DNA of 13,956 nucleotides from an uncultured Lachnospiraceae bacterium (GTDB taxonomy: Bacteria > Bacillota > Clostridia > Lachnospirales > Lachnospiraceae), in the NCBI GenBank assembly GCA_934370915.1, contig CAKRNI010000051.1, positions 1 to 13,956 of the forward strand, given 5' to 3'. Below are positions 1 through 6,771 of the stretch, one piece after another; the first letter of the stretch is position 1, and the number at the start of each line of letters is the position of its first letter. The notes beneath the pieces were generated by a model. It saw only the letters and a list, made by a program, of their open reading frames with translations. It did no database searches and had not been told where the DNA came from. The position numbers and the translations under genes were made by a program.

Positions 1-60
1 AAAAAGACCGTCTGTGGGCATAGGATATCTTTCCTGTCATTTCCCGCAGACGGTCTTTTT
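1..60 (-). terminator. Strong intrinsic terminator after the DUF368 gene
   Basis: A perfect 14-bp inverted repeat occupies 1-14 and 47-60. The arms carry GACCGTCTG and CAGACGGTC, and the ends are A5 and T5. The 32-nt loop can form a smaller helix (AGGA/TCCT and GGG/CCC pairs). It starts 3 nt past the stop codon of the minus-strand gene. Because both ends carry T-tracts on their respective strands it could act in both directions and also stop a converging gene outside the window. The first base of the window is inside the A-run, so the element may extend further. Confidence 0.9.
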
Positions 61-63
61 TAT

Positions 64-942
64 TTACCGCTCGCCCACAAATACCGTAACGAAAGCCCCG
101 GCAGCCATGAGGACGATTCCAAATAAGATCTCCCACAGTGACAGGGAGCCGAGCTTCGATACAAGCCCCGTGTTGATAAAGATTGCAATCGGGGACGAGA
201 TCACGAGGCCTAAGATCGCGCAGAATGTCTGCACGCCGTACTTCTCAAAGAGGAACGTGATCAGCTTTGCGATCAGAAAGATTCCCAGAACCACTCCGAT
301 CCCAAACGGCGCCAGGAGCAGGATCCCGTCCTTCATGCCCGCAAGGTCAAAGGCGCGGAGATTGTCAAGGAATGTCTTGATCGTATTGATGATCGCGTAA
401 TAATAGCCGAAGATCATCAGCATCATGGAGCCGGAAACACCCGGAATTACCATTGTGGCAGAAGCCACAATACCGAGGATAAATAAGATCACCATATTCC
501 CCGGAGTCATCGCGATCACCGTGAGGGCGTCCTTGCTCTCCTTTAAGAGCGGCATACCGCCGGAGATCGCAAAGGCGATCACAAAGGCAAGGATTCCAAA
601 GACACCGACCCCTCCCGAAGATACCTTTGCCCTCATGGACGAAAAGATCGCCGGAAGTCCACCGAGGATCAGGCCCACAAATGCCATACAGGTAACGAAG
701 GTATGCTTATCGAGCAGGTATTCGATGGCGTAGGTAAAACCCACAATGCCGATTCCGGCGCCGATAATGATCGGGATCAGAAACAGGATACTCTTTTTGA
801 ATTCCCGAAACAGGCCGGAGATCGAACCGATGAGCCGGTCATAGATACCGAGAGACACCGCCATTGTTCCTCCGGAAACGCCCGGAATGATGTTCGCGAT
901 GCCGATCATGATCCCCTTTATGATATTTCCAAAAAATTCCAT
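64..942 (-). CDS. DUF368 family membrane protein, PopT-type undecaprenyl-phosphate transporter
   Basis: 292 residues, very hydrophobic, with about eight membrane segments. The family hallmark is an internal duplication with two PGVSG loops, seen here at residues 20-26 (PGVSGGT) and 167-172 (PGVSGS). DUF368 proteins (PopT) are established as transporters that return undecaprenyl phosphate from the outer to the inner face of the cytoplasmic membrane for reuse in peptidoglycan and teichoic acid synthesis. The length is normal for the family. The ATG start is supported by GGAGG six bases upstream. The gene is monocistronic: its own promoter lies over the end of the preceding permease gene and a strong terminator follows directly. 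The link with the neighbouring wall-modification operon is thematic and not transcriptional. Family assignment is firm; the exact substrate is inferred from family members. Confidence 0.92.
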   Translation of the reverse strand: MEFFGNIIKGIMIGIANIIPGVSGGTMAVSLGIYDRLIGSISGLFREFKKSILFLIPIIIGAGIGIVGFTYAIEYLLDKHTFVTCMAFVGLILGGLPAIFSSMRAKVSSGGVGVFGILAFVIAFAISGGMPLLKESKDALTVIAMTPGNMVILFILGIVASATMVIPGVSGSMMLMIFGYYYAIINTIKTFLDNLRAFDLAGMKDGILLLAPFGIGVVLGIFLIAKLITFLFEKYGVQTFCAILGLVISSPIAIFINTGLVSKLGSLSLWEILFGIVLMAAGAFVTVFVGER

Positions 943-989
943 GATAAACCTCCGATTTCTCTATCCATATTCCAGATTCAGGAAACGGC

Positions 990-1017
990 AAAACCCGGCA
1001 GTTCCCTGCCAGGTTTT
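990..1017 (-). terminator. Leader hairpin: terminator of the permease gene or popT attenuator
   Basis: A 12-bp inverted repeat with one mismatch (990-1001 and 1006-1017, loop TTCC) lies 50 nt after the permease stop codon. Read on the minus strand the stem is followed by only four T residues and then GCC, so it is a weak-looking terminator. It also lies about 18 nt downstream of the predicted start site of the DUF368 transcript, inside that gene's leader. It can therefore end the permease transcript, attenuate the DUF368 transcript, or stabilise the 5' end of that mRNA. Confidence 0.6.
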
Positions 1018-1041
1018 TCCTCTCCTATTCAGACTTGTTCG

Positions 1042-1070
1042 ATTATACATGATATTCGTTGATCTATCAA
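1042..1070 (-). promoter_or_regulatory. Sigma-A promoter of the DUF368 gene
   Basis: On the minus strand a TTGATA -35 box (1070-1065) is separated by exactly 17 nt from a perfect TATAAT -10 box (1047-1042). The predicted start is near 1035, giving a leader of about 93 nt before the ATG at 942. The -35 box overlaps the TGA stop codon of the upstream permease gene, so the two units abut without free spacer. Confidence 0.82.
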
Positions 1071-3523
1071 TCGTTTTTCAGCACTCCGATGCCTTTTCTA
1101 ACAGATTTTGTACTGATTTTACTGTAATTTAACGCTTTCTCAATGCATTCCGGAACCGTATCTCCCATAATCTGGTAGACCCGTTCATCCACAGTTCCAT
1201 TTCCGGAGGAAAAGGCGCTGTCGGGTTTTATGGACACGACGATCTCGATTCCCATCTCATAGGTGCAAAGGCGGTTTCTGTCAAGCATGACCTCCGGCGC
1301 ACTGGCGGAAAGGATCTCCTCGATCTTCCTCCGGTTCTCCTCCGACCCGTCATTTACGATGGTAATCGTCTTCTGACCGTTATAATAAACAGGGCTCAAT
1401 TCCGTTTCTGTCGCCACTCCCCCGCCGTCTTCGCTGATCGGAACGTCCTCTCCTGTGACCGCATTCTCCCCGGCTGCAGTGTCCTCATACTCCGTCGGAT
1501 ACAGGATCTTTACCTGTGTGACATCAGCCACAGAGAGCTTCGCTGTCACATCCGTGCCCGCCTGCTTTAAGAGGGCAATAGTTTTTGCAAAGGACGGATA
1601 GACCGGAACGAAGTTCACGATCTGCATATCATCCATCCGGAATCCCGGGGAAGTATAGCCTCTCTGGGTGCTGATCGCGCCGAGATACTCATTCTCCGCC
1701 TTTGTGAGAAATCTCAGTGCTGCCACCGGAGCCTCGACGGCTCTCTCATTGATGGTGAGGCCTGCCAGTTCCTCCTGATACGCCGCGAGGATCTCCGCAC
1801 GGAGTGTGTCATCTGCACTCACCTCAAGGATACCACGGTCTGACAGCCAGTAGATCCCCGTAATATTCTCCGGCTGATAGGACATCACCGGATATGTGCC
1901 GTCCTTGTACTCCTTCGTCGCATAGATCTCATCCATAGTACTGCCAAGAACGGAACGGGTGATCCGGTAAGAACGATAAACCGTCTTTCCGTTTTTCTGC
2001 CGATAGCCTGCCTCAACATAGATCATATAGCCGCCGTCATTGCGGTAGCTGTAGGAGTTGTCGCCTTTCAGCCGCAGGTCCCTCTGCTGCTTCGCGTTCT
2101 CTACCGCCTTTTCCGCAAAGGCACGGACTACCGCGTAATCGGTAAGCTTCATATTTGCGTCCGCATAATCACTTGAATTCATATAGCGCCAACTATAAGA
2201 ATCACCGCTCCGGTACGGAAGCCCGCAGTCCGGCTCATTGTCAAGGTTCAGGTCGATGGATGCGGATACAAAGTCCTTTTCATCCGGAATATAGGAATCA
2301 AATCCAAAGACGTCCATCCAGAAGGCTCCCACCACAAGGAGAGCTATGACACCTCCGATCACCGTCTGGACTGGATTTGCAAAAAGCTTCGTGAAATCAA
2401 AATGATAAATGATCTCGATGAGGCAGCTCGTAAGTACAAGTCCAAGTACAAAGCCGACCGCCGCCCATACGCCGCTGTAGTAGATGCACCATAAGAATAC
2501 CGTCGTGGTCACGGTCATCGGAACGAGAAGCAGGATCTTGATCGGCGCCTGAGTCTTCTTAAATGACATGGCCTTTCCCGCCGCCTCCGAAGGGCGGATC
2601 CTATAGAGGACCAGTGCGATCCCGGTGAGGATCACCGCCGCAAAGATCCCGAGTCCACAAAGCTTTAAGAGCTCTGCGCCGCTGTCAGCGGTACTCTGCA
2701 GCTCCATCTGGATCCTGGAAAATCCATAGTCGATATCGTCATAAAACTGGTCTGAGTGAAACATCTCAAGCCCCACGCCTGCCAGCTTTGTGAAATAGCC
2801 GATGGGGGAACCGTATTTTGCAAGCCAATACACATCGCCTTCTCTTCCCCGCGTCACAAAGAACAGGGATTTTAAGCCCTCGATCAGCAGGGAGACCGCC
2901 GGCAAATATCCGTACAGGACGCCTGCGCCGAGGATCGAGATAAAGAGATTCCCTGTGAGAAGCACCGCGATCACCATCACCACATAGATCAGGAGAAATC
3001 CGATCATATTGACCGCGAAGGAAGCAAACATCATCCTGAAAAGATCGCCCGCCGCGATCCCGTTTCCGCAGAAAATTCCAAACGCCGCAAACATATTGAT
3101 CAGGTAAGCGGCCAGGATGATCAGGAATCCGTCAAGGAATTTCACGGCAAACAGCATCTCCCTCTTCACAGGGAGGCTGTTGTAAAAATCGATCTGTTTC
3201 TTTGAGTGGAGATACAAAAATCCTGTGAGTCCGAGAATCATCGCCGCGGCTCCGACCACCATGAAGAGGGCATAATTTTCAAAACCCAGGATCTCACCGG
3301 CAAGCCGCAGGATCTTCGTCTGACGCAGTGCCTCCGGCACCATATTCTCGTATCCGGTTCCGGAGATCAGCCATTGTTTGTACTGGTTTCCGATATTTCC
3401 GATGCCCATGGCTGCCGCCATCGGCATCGCAAAAAACAGCGCCAGAACCGAAAAACCGATGGCCCAGAGTCTCCGCTTCAGGTCCTCCTTCATAAGTTTA
3501 AAAAATAAGTTTCTTGATGTCAT
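1067..3523 (-). CDS. Large ABC transporter permease, DUF6449-type
   Basis: 818 residues from the ATG at 3523. The reading frame is open to a GTG at 3544, but the GGAGG ribosome site lies inside that extension and sits 9 nt before the ATG, so the ATG is the better start. The N-terminal ~400 residues hold about eight membrane helices in the ABC-2 permease style. The remaining ~410 residues are mostly soluble and would face outwards. They are rich in Asp, Glu and Tyr and resemble the DUF6449 region of clostridial permeases. The gene overlaps the end of the ATPase gene by 26 bp, indicating translational coupling. With the GntR regulator it forms a YtrA-type regulator-ATPase-permease operon. The substrate is unknown; relatives are often linked to wall-active antibiotic or envelope stress. 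Permease role is secure; DUF6449 assignment is from recognition of its style. Confidence 0.88.
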   Translation of the reverse strand: MTSRNLFFKLMKEDLKRRLWAIGFSVLALFFAMPMAAAMGIGNIGNQYKQWLISGTGYENMVPEALRQTKILRLAGEILGFENYALFMVVGAAAMILGLTGFLYLHSKKQIDFYNSLPVKREMLFAVKFLDGFLIILAAYLINMFAAFGIFCGNGIAAGDLFRMMFASFAVNMIGFLLIYVVMVIAVLLTGNLFISILGAGVLYGYLPAVSLLIEGLKSLFFVTRGREGDVYWLAKYGSPIGYFTKLAGVGLEMFHSDQFYDDIDYGFSRIQMELQSTADSGAELLKLCGLGIFAAVILTGIALVLYRIRPSEAAGKAMSFKKTQAPIKILLLVPMTVTTTVFLWCIYYSGVWAAVGFVLGLVLTSCLIEIIYHFDFTKLFANPVQTVIGGVIALLVVGAFWMDVFGFDSYIPDEKDFVSASIDLNLDNEPDCGLPYRSGDSYSWRYMNSSDYADANMKLTDYAVVRAFAEKAVENAKQQRDLRLKGDNSYSYRNDGGYMIYVEAGYRQKNGKTVYRSYRITRSVLGSTMDEIYATKEYKDGTYPVMSYQPENITGIYWLSDRGILEVSADDTLRAEILAAYQEELAGLTINERAVEAPVAALRFLTKAENEYLGAISTQRGYTSPGFRMDDMQIVNFVPVYPSFAKTIALLKQAGTDVTAKLSVADVTQVKILYPTEYEDTAAGENAVTGEDVPISEDGGGVATETELSPVYYNGQKTITIVNDGSEENRRKIEEILSASAPEVMLDRNRLCTYEMGIEIVVSIKPDSAFSSGNGTVDERVYQIMGDTVPECIEKALNYSKISTKSVRKGIGVLKND

Positions 3524-4397
3524 ATCCTGCCACCTCCGTTTCACTGATAAAGATTTCTTCCAAAGACAGCGGAATCAGCTCGAAGAACAGCGGTTCGCAG
3601 GCTGCCATCTGCCGTTCTACGTTCTCCCTCGCGCCGCGGACGGTGATCGTCGCGAGACTTCCCCTGTATTCCGTCTTTAAAATATCAAGCTCCGTAAGGT
3701 CTTCCACTTTTATGCCGGGTTTTAAGACACACTGGATCTTGTGAATGTTTAACTTCATATCGTCCAGATCCTTGGAGAGCAGGATCCCGCCTTTGTGTAA
3801 AAGGCCGACATGATCACAGATATCCTCCAGCTCTCTCAGGTTGTGGGACGCAATGATCGGAGTCAGATTCCGCTCCGCCATATCACTTGCAAACAGGCTC
3901 TTTACCGCCTGACGCATCACCGGATCCAGACCGTCAAAGGTCTCGTCGCAGAAGATATAGTCCGTCCCCGCGCAGATTCCGTAAAGAATGGAAAGCTGCT
4001 TTTTCATCCCCTTTGAGAATGTGGAGATCTTTCTCTTTTTGTCCAGATCAAAGGACTGCAGGAGATGGAAAAATCTCGGCTCATCAAAGGCCGGATAGAT
4101 AGACTTATAAAATTTCATAAGCTCCAACGGAGTTCCGTTGGCGAAAAAATACTGGTCATCAGAGATGTAAAAGAATCTCGATTTCACCGCCGGGTTCTCG
4201 TACACGTTTTCACCGTCGATCAGCACTGCTCCCTCATCCGGTTTTAAGATTCCGCTGACCATACGCAGAAATGTACTTTTTCCGGCACCGTTCGTTCCGA
4301 TCAGTCCGAACACACTGCCGTCCCTGATCTTCGCGCTGATGTGATCGACCGCCAGAATATCATCAAACCGTTTTGTCAATCCGTTTGTCTCGATCAT
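3498..4397 (-). CDS. ABC transporter ATP-binding protein of a YtrA-type operon
   Basis: 299 residues, one nucleotide-binding domain. Walker A is GTNGAGKST at residues 34-42, the Q-loop glutamine is near residue 82 (DDQYFF), and the signature region is FSKGM (127-131) in place of the usual LSGGQ. Walker B with the catalytic pair is CDETFDGLDP, with D151 and E152, and the switch histidine is H185 (ASHNLRE). The C-terminal ~90 residues resemble the regulatory extension of CcmA/YhcH-like ATPases. It would power the permease encoded next. The ATG overlaps the TGA stop of the GntR gene (ATGA, 4 bp), so the two are translationally coupled. All catalytic residues are present, so it should hydrolyse ATP; the transported substrate is not evident. 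Confidence 0.95.
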   Translation of the reverse strand: MIETNGLTKRFDDILAVDHISAKIRDGSVFGLIGTNGAGKSTFLRMVSGILKPDEGAVLIDGENVYENPAVKSRFFYISDDQYFFANGTPLELMKFYKSIYPAFDEPRFFHLLQSFDLDKKRKISTFSKGMKKQLSILYGICAGTDYIFCDETFDGLDPVMRQAVKSLFASDMAERNLTPIIASHNLRELEDICDHVGLLHKGGILLSKDLDDMKLNIHKIQCVLKPGIKVEDLTELDILKTEYRGSLATITVRGARENVERQMAACEPLFFELIPLSLEEIFISETEVAGYDIKKLIF

Positions 4398-4783
4398 TCG
4401 TCTCCACCTCCGTTCCTCTTTGCCGCTTTATACTGAATCTCTACCATATTTTTGATCTCCTCGCCGGGAATTCCCACCCGGATCGCCTCATCGATCATAT
4501 CACTCACCTGAAGGAGAACTTCCTTCTTCCTGTTTTCCTTCATCACTGTATTATCTGCCACAAAACTTCCCTTCCCCTTCACTGTGTAAATATATCCCTG
4601 CCGCTCCAGTTCCACGTAGGCGCGCTGAATTGTATTTGGGTTGATGGAGAGCTCCATCGCCAGAGCCCGCACCGACGGCAGCGGTTCATTCTCTTTCATG
4701 ACGCCGAGCAGCATCAGTTCCTCGAGCTTCGAGACCACCTGTTCGTAGATGGGGCGGCGGTCTTTGTAATCTAATATGATCAC
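4394..4783 (-). CDS. GntR family transcriptional regulator, YtrA subfamily
   Basis: 129 residues from a GTG start at 4783. An ATG two codons upstream (4789) directly abuts the AAGGAGG ribosome site with no spacer, whereas the GTG has an ideal 6-nt spacing and gives the N-terminus MIILDYKDRRPIYEQ, typical of this subfamily. The first ~70 residues form the GntR winged helix-turn-helix (PSVRALAMELSINPNTIQRAYVELE region, then the wing GYIYTVKGKGSFV). The remaining ~55 residues are a short helical tail without an effector domain, as in YtrA proteins. These usually repress their own ABC-transporter operon, and a matching operator lies at 4962-4986. The gene is first in the operon and overlaps the ATPase gene by 4 bp. 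Inducer unknown. Confidence 0.93.
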   Translation of the reverse strand: MIILDYKDRRPIYEQVVSKLEELMLLGVMKENEPLPSVRALAMELSINPNTIQRAYVELERQGYIYTVKGKGSFVADNTVMKENRKKEVLLQVSDMIDEAIRVGIPGEEIKNMVEIQYKAAKRNGGGDE

Positions 4784-4796
4784 AGGCATCCTCCTT

Positions 4797-4947
4797 TCTG
4801 TGCATCGTAGTGTAAGTCCGACATGTGTCTTCTTGTTTTCATTTCATGAAAACAAGAAGCTATGGGCGTTGCCCATATACAGCCATATACCAAAAAGTGC
4901 TTATGCAAGCAAGCTTGCAACACACTTTTTCGCATATGTCTGTGCAT
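4797..4947. repeat. Hairpin-rich leader element flanked by a 9-bp direct repeat
   Basis: TCTGTGCAT occurs at 4797-4805 and again at 4939-4947. The 133 bp between them contain three separate inverted repeats: a perfect 14-bp stem with a 3-nt loop (4829-4842 / 4846-4859), a perfect 7-bp stem (4861-4867 / 4871-4877), and an 8-bp stem AAAAAGTG/CACTTTTT (4892-4899 / 4923-4930) enclosing an inner 7-bp stem (4904-4910 / 4913-4919). The layout suggests either a small non-autonomous mobile element with target duplication or a structured 5' leader RNA of the GntR operon. No terminal inverted repeat is obvious. The stretch contains no gene. Confidence 0.55.
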
Positions 4948-4961
4948 GTCCCAACTGTTTT

Positions 4962-4986
4962 ACTGTATTATCACTCTTAATACACT
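4962..4986 (-). promoter_or_regulatory. Predicted YtrA-type operator of the GntR-ABC operon
   Basis: On the minus strand AGTGTA (4986-4981) and TACAGT (4967-4962) are separated by 13 nt. The known YtrA operator is AGTGTA-N13-TACACT, so this is a match with one change. The symmetry extends inwards (AGTGTATTA / TAATACAGT). It begins immediately after the -10 box and covers the predicted start site, a position suited to repression by the regulator encoded downstream. Confidence 0.78.
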
Positions 4987-4987
4987 T

Positions 4988-5016
4988 AGTATAGAAAAAA
5001 AGACCTGCAATGTCAA
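4988..5016 (-). promoter_or_regulatory. Sigma-A promoter of the GntR-ABC operon
   Basis: A consensus TTGACA -35 box (5016-5011) and a TATACT -10 box (4993-4988) are separated by 17 nt on the minus strand. The predicted start near 4981 leaves a leader of almost 200 nt. The -35 box sits in the loop of the terminator that ends the preceding operon, and the T-run of that terminator forms much of the spacer. Confidence 0.82.
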
Positions 5017-5035
5017 TGAACATCACAGGTCTTTT
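4995..5035 (-). terminator. Intrinsic terminator of the dlt-type operon
   Basis: A perfect 10-bp stem AAAAGACCTG/CAGGTCTTTT (4998-5007 and 5026-5035) with an 18-nt loop that can pair further (ATGT/ACAT). It is followed on the minus strand by seven T residues (5001-4995). It lies 14 nt after the lipoprotein stop codon. Its core resembles the terminator at 11636-11675. Confidence 0.9.
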
Positions 5036-5049
5036 CTCTTACAAAATTC

Positions 5050-5643
5050 TTACGCTTCCGGTGTGATCGCCGTGTACTCAACAGAATCGATCACTCCGTC
5101 CGTCACAAGGAACTGGAGTCTGGACTTATCCTTCGTGTAAGTATAAGCGCCGAACTCTTCCTCATAATCGGTACCGTATGCCGCTTCCATCTCCTCTTTT
5201 GTGGAACCGATATGGATCCCTTCCGGTGTGGAGACGGTATCATCGACAAAATAAACCGAGTTCACATTATCCTTACCGTTTAACGGGTATGTATAGAGAT
5301 CGAATCCCGGATAAGAATACGTCTTATCAAGGCCCTTGAAGGCACAGCTCGTCGTCTCAGCATAGTTTTCCCACTCTCCGAGTCCCTCGAGGATCGGAGC
5401 CGCATCTGCGTTCATCGCGATCACCGTGTCACCTGCTACGAAGGTGAAGCCGGTAATCTCTGCCTCCTCAGCGCTCTCAGATGCTTCCGCCGTCGTCTCA
5501 GCAGCCTGACTGCTCTCTGCCGCCGTTGTCTCGGTAGCCTCTGTCTTTGCAGCCGCTGTGCTTCCGGCACCACTGCCGGAGCCGCAGCCTGCCATGGACA
5601 GCGCTGCTGTCATAAGAACCATTGTGAACATTGTTTTTTTCAT
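5050..5643 (-). CDS. Small surface lipoprotein at the end of the dlt-type operon
   Basis: 197 residues. A lipoprotein signal peptide is clear: MKK, a hydrophobic core, then lipobox MAGC with the lipidated Cys at residue 20. Residues 21-62 are a low-complexity Ala/Thr/Ser/Glu linker that would span the wall. The C-terminal ~135 residues form a compact acidic, Tyr-rich domain with GIHIGSTKEEMEAAYG (142-157), a pattern seen in SmpA/BLIP-like folds of secreted lipoproteins; I do not recognise a named family. ATG start with GGAGGAG upstream. It follows the dltD-like gene by 45 nt containing a short hairpin, and precedes the operon terminator, so it is probably co-transcribed. A role in wall-polymer acylation or sensing is inference from position only. 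Confidence 0.88.
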   Translation of the reverse strand: MKKTMFTMVLMTAALSMAGCGSGSGAGSTAAAKTEATETTAAESSQAAETTAEASESAEEAEITGFTFVAGDTVIAMNADAAPILEGLGEWENYAETTSCAFKGLDKTYSYPGFDLYTYPLNGKDNVNSVYFVDDTVSTPEGIHIGSTKEEMEAAYGTDYEEEFGAYTYTKDKSRLQFLVTDGVIDSVEYTAITPEA

Positions 5644-5661
5644 AATCTTCTCCTCCTGACG

Positions 5662-5679
5662 TCCCGGATCCTTCCGGGA
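5662..5679 (-). other. Intercistronic hairpin before the lipoprotein gene
   Basis: A perfect 7-bp stem TCCCGGA/TCCGGGA with a 4-nt loop lies between the dltD-like stop and the ribosome site of the lipoprotein gene. No T-run follows on either strand, so it is unlikely to terminate. It could protect the mRNA end or set the relative level of the lipoprotein. Confidence 0.5.
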
Positions 5680-5688
5680 TCTGCCATT

Positions 5689-6759
5689 TTATTCTTTATC
5701 ACTGTTGAACATCTTCAGATACCCGTAGGTGTCAAGCTCCTCCTGCTGTCTTTTCTCCATATCATAATAGGCAGCGCATTTCTCAGCCCATACAGAAGCG
5801 ATCGCTTCATCCGCCCGTCTGTCCGGAACCTGAAATTCATCGCGCAGAATCTTTCCGAAATATGCTCCCATCTTTTCTGCTCCGGAAAGATTTAAATGGA
5901 GTCCGCCGTCATACGTATCCTTCGTAAAGTCGATCCCGACCTCGTCTGTGAGCTCGAGGAAATTATAATAGGGAAGCTCATAGGTCTTCGCATACTCCTC
6001 AATCTGCTCCTCCCACTCATCGTACCACGCCGGATATAAGCTCGGCGCCTTCACAAGGATCAGCTGAATGCCGTTCTCCTCACAGAGCTTTCGCATCTTC
6101 TCCAGATACTTCCATGAATTTTCACCAAATTCATAATTGGCAAGCTTCTTCGGCTTTGGGAACGTCTGGGCCGGCTTCACATCGATCCGCATATAATATC
6201 CACTCTGGGAAACAGGCCGCCTCGTGAACAGATATTTAAAATCATCTGATGTGAGTTCCTGCCATCTGGAGTGATAGCGAAGGATCGGGAATACATAGTC
6301 CGCAAACTCCTCGTCCTCCATCATGGAGGCTCTGATGTCATCCACCTTCGACTTCGACCACTTCATCCCGTCCAGGGTCATCCGGTTATACGCCTCCTTC
6401 TGGGGAGTATCATACTTCATGGAGAGCACATTGAATACAACGACCTCAGGCTTTTCATACTCAAGCGTCTCCTCCAACAGGTAATAGGACTGCCAGATCA
6501 GCTGCTGGGCACTTCCCCTGATGTAGCTTGTGATTCCGTAGTCCTCCCACATGGTGATCGGTGAGAAATTCTCGTAAACTTCGCAGTCCCCGATAAAGAC
6601 GACATCATGATCCGTCGTTTCCTTATAATATTCGGAAATCAGTGCGCCCTCCACGATGTCACCCATATATTTCGGCATCAGAAGCCGCTGTAACAACCAT
6701 AAGCCTCCCAGAACGACCAGTCCGAGTCCCAGGAATACCGATAACGATCTTTTTTTCAT
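5689..6759 (-). CDS. dltD: DltD-like SGNH-fold acyltransferase with Cys in the nucleophile position
   Basis: 356 residues, shorter than the ~400-430 usual for DltD. A short N-terminus plus one membrane helix (residues ~6-28) anchors an extracellular domain. The first SGNH block is VVFIGDCEVYENFSP (53-67), where DltD proteins have GSSE; the nucleophile position is Cys59 instead of Ser. A possible block III Asn is N110 (VVVFNVLSMKYD), and the last block is YDGGLHLN with D284 and H288. In known systems DltD acts outside the membrane in the final transfer of D-alanine to teichoic acid. The ATG start has GGAGG overlapping the stop codon of the MBOAT gene, only 12 nt away, indicating coupling. The fold and operon role are well supported; the acyl group and acceptor are not. 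It could also be called a generic SGNH/GDSL hydrolase. Confidence 0.85.
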   Translation of the reverse strand: MKKRSLSVFLGLGLVVLGGLWLLQRLLMPKYMGDIVEGALISEYYKETTDHDVVFIGDCEVYENFSPITMWEDYGITSYIRGSAQQLIWQSYYLLEETLEYEKPEVVVFNVLSMKYDTPQKEAYNRMTLDGMKWSKSKVDDIRASMMEDEEFADYVFPILRYHSRWQELTSDDFKYLFTRRPVSQSGYYMRIDVKPAQTFPKPKKLANYEFGENSWKYLEKMRKLCEENGIQLILVKAPSLYPAWYDEWEEQIEEYAKTYELPYYNFLELTDEVGIDFTKDTYDGGLHLNLSGAEKMGAYFGKILRDEFQVPDRRADEAIASVWAEKCAAYYDMEKRQQEELDTYGYLKMFNSDKE

Positions 6760-6771
6760 ATTCCCTTCCTC

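Noticed and set aside
14..400. Plus-strand 128-residue open frame opposite the DUF368 gene.
   Set aside because: It begins inside the terminator hairpin and runs antisense to well-supported membrane-protein coding sequence.
3524..3544. Upstream GTG start for the permease at 3544.
   Set aside because: The GGAGG ribosome site lies within this extension and is correctly placed only for the ATG at 3523.
4784..4789. ATG start at 4789 for the GntR regulator.
   Set aside because: It directly abuts the ribosome site with no spacer; the GTG two codons later is ideally spaced and matches the family N-terminus.
5662..5679. The hairpin before the lipoprotein gene as a terminator of the dlt-type genes.
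   Set aside because: No T-run follows the stem on either strand, and a proper terminator lies after the lipoprotein gene.
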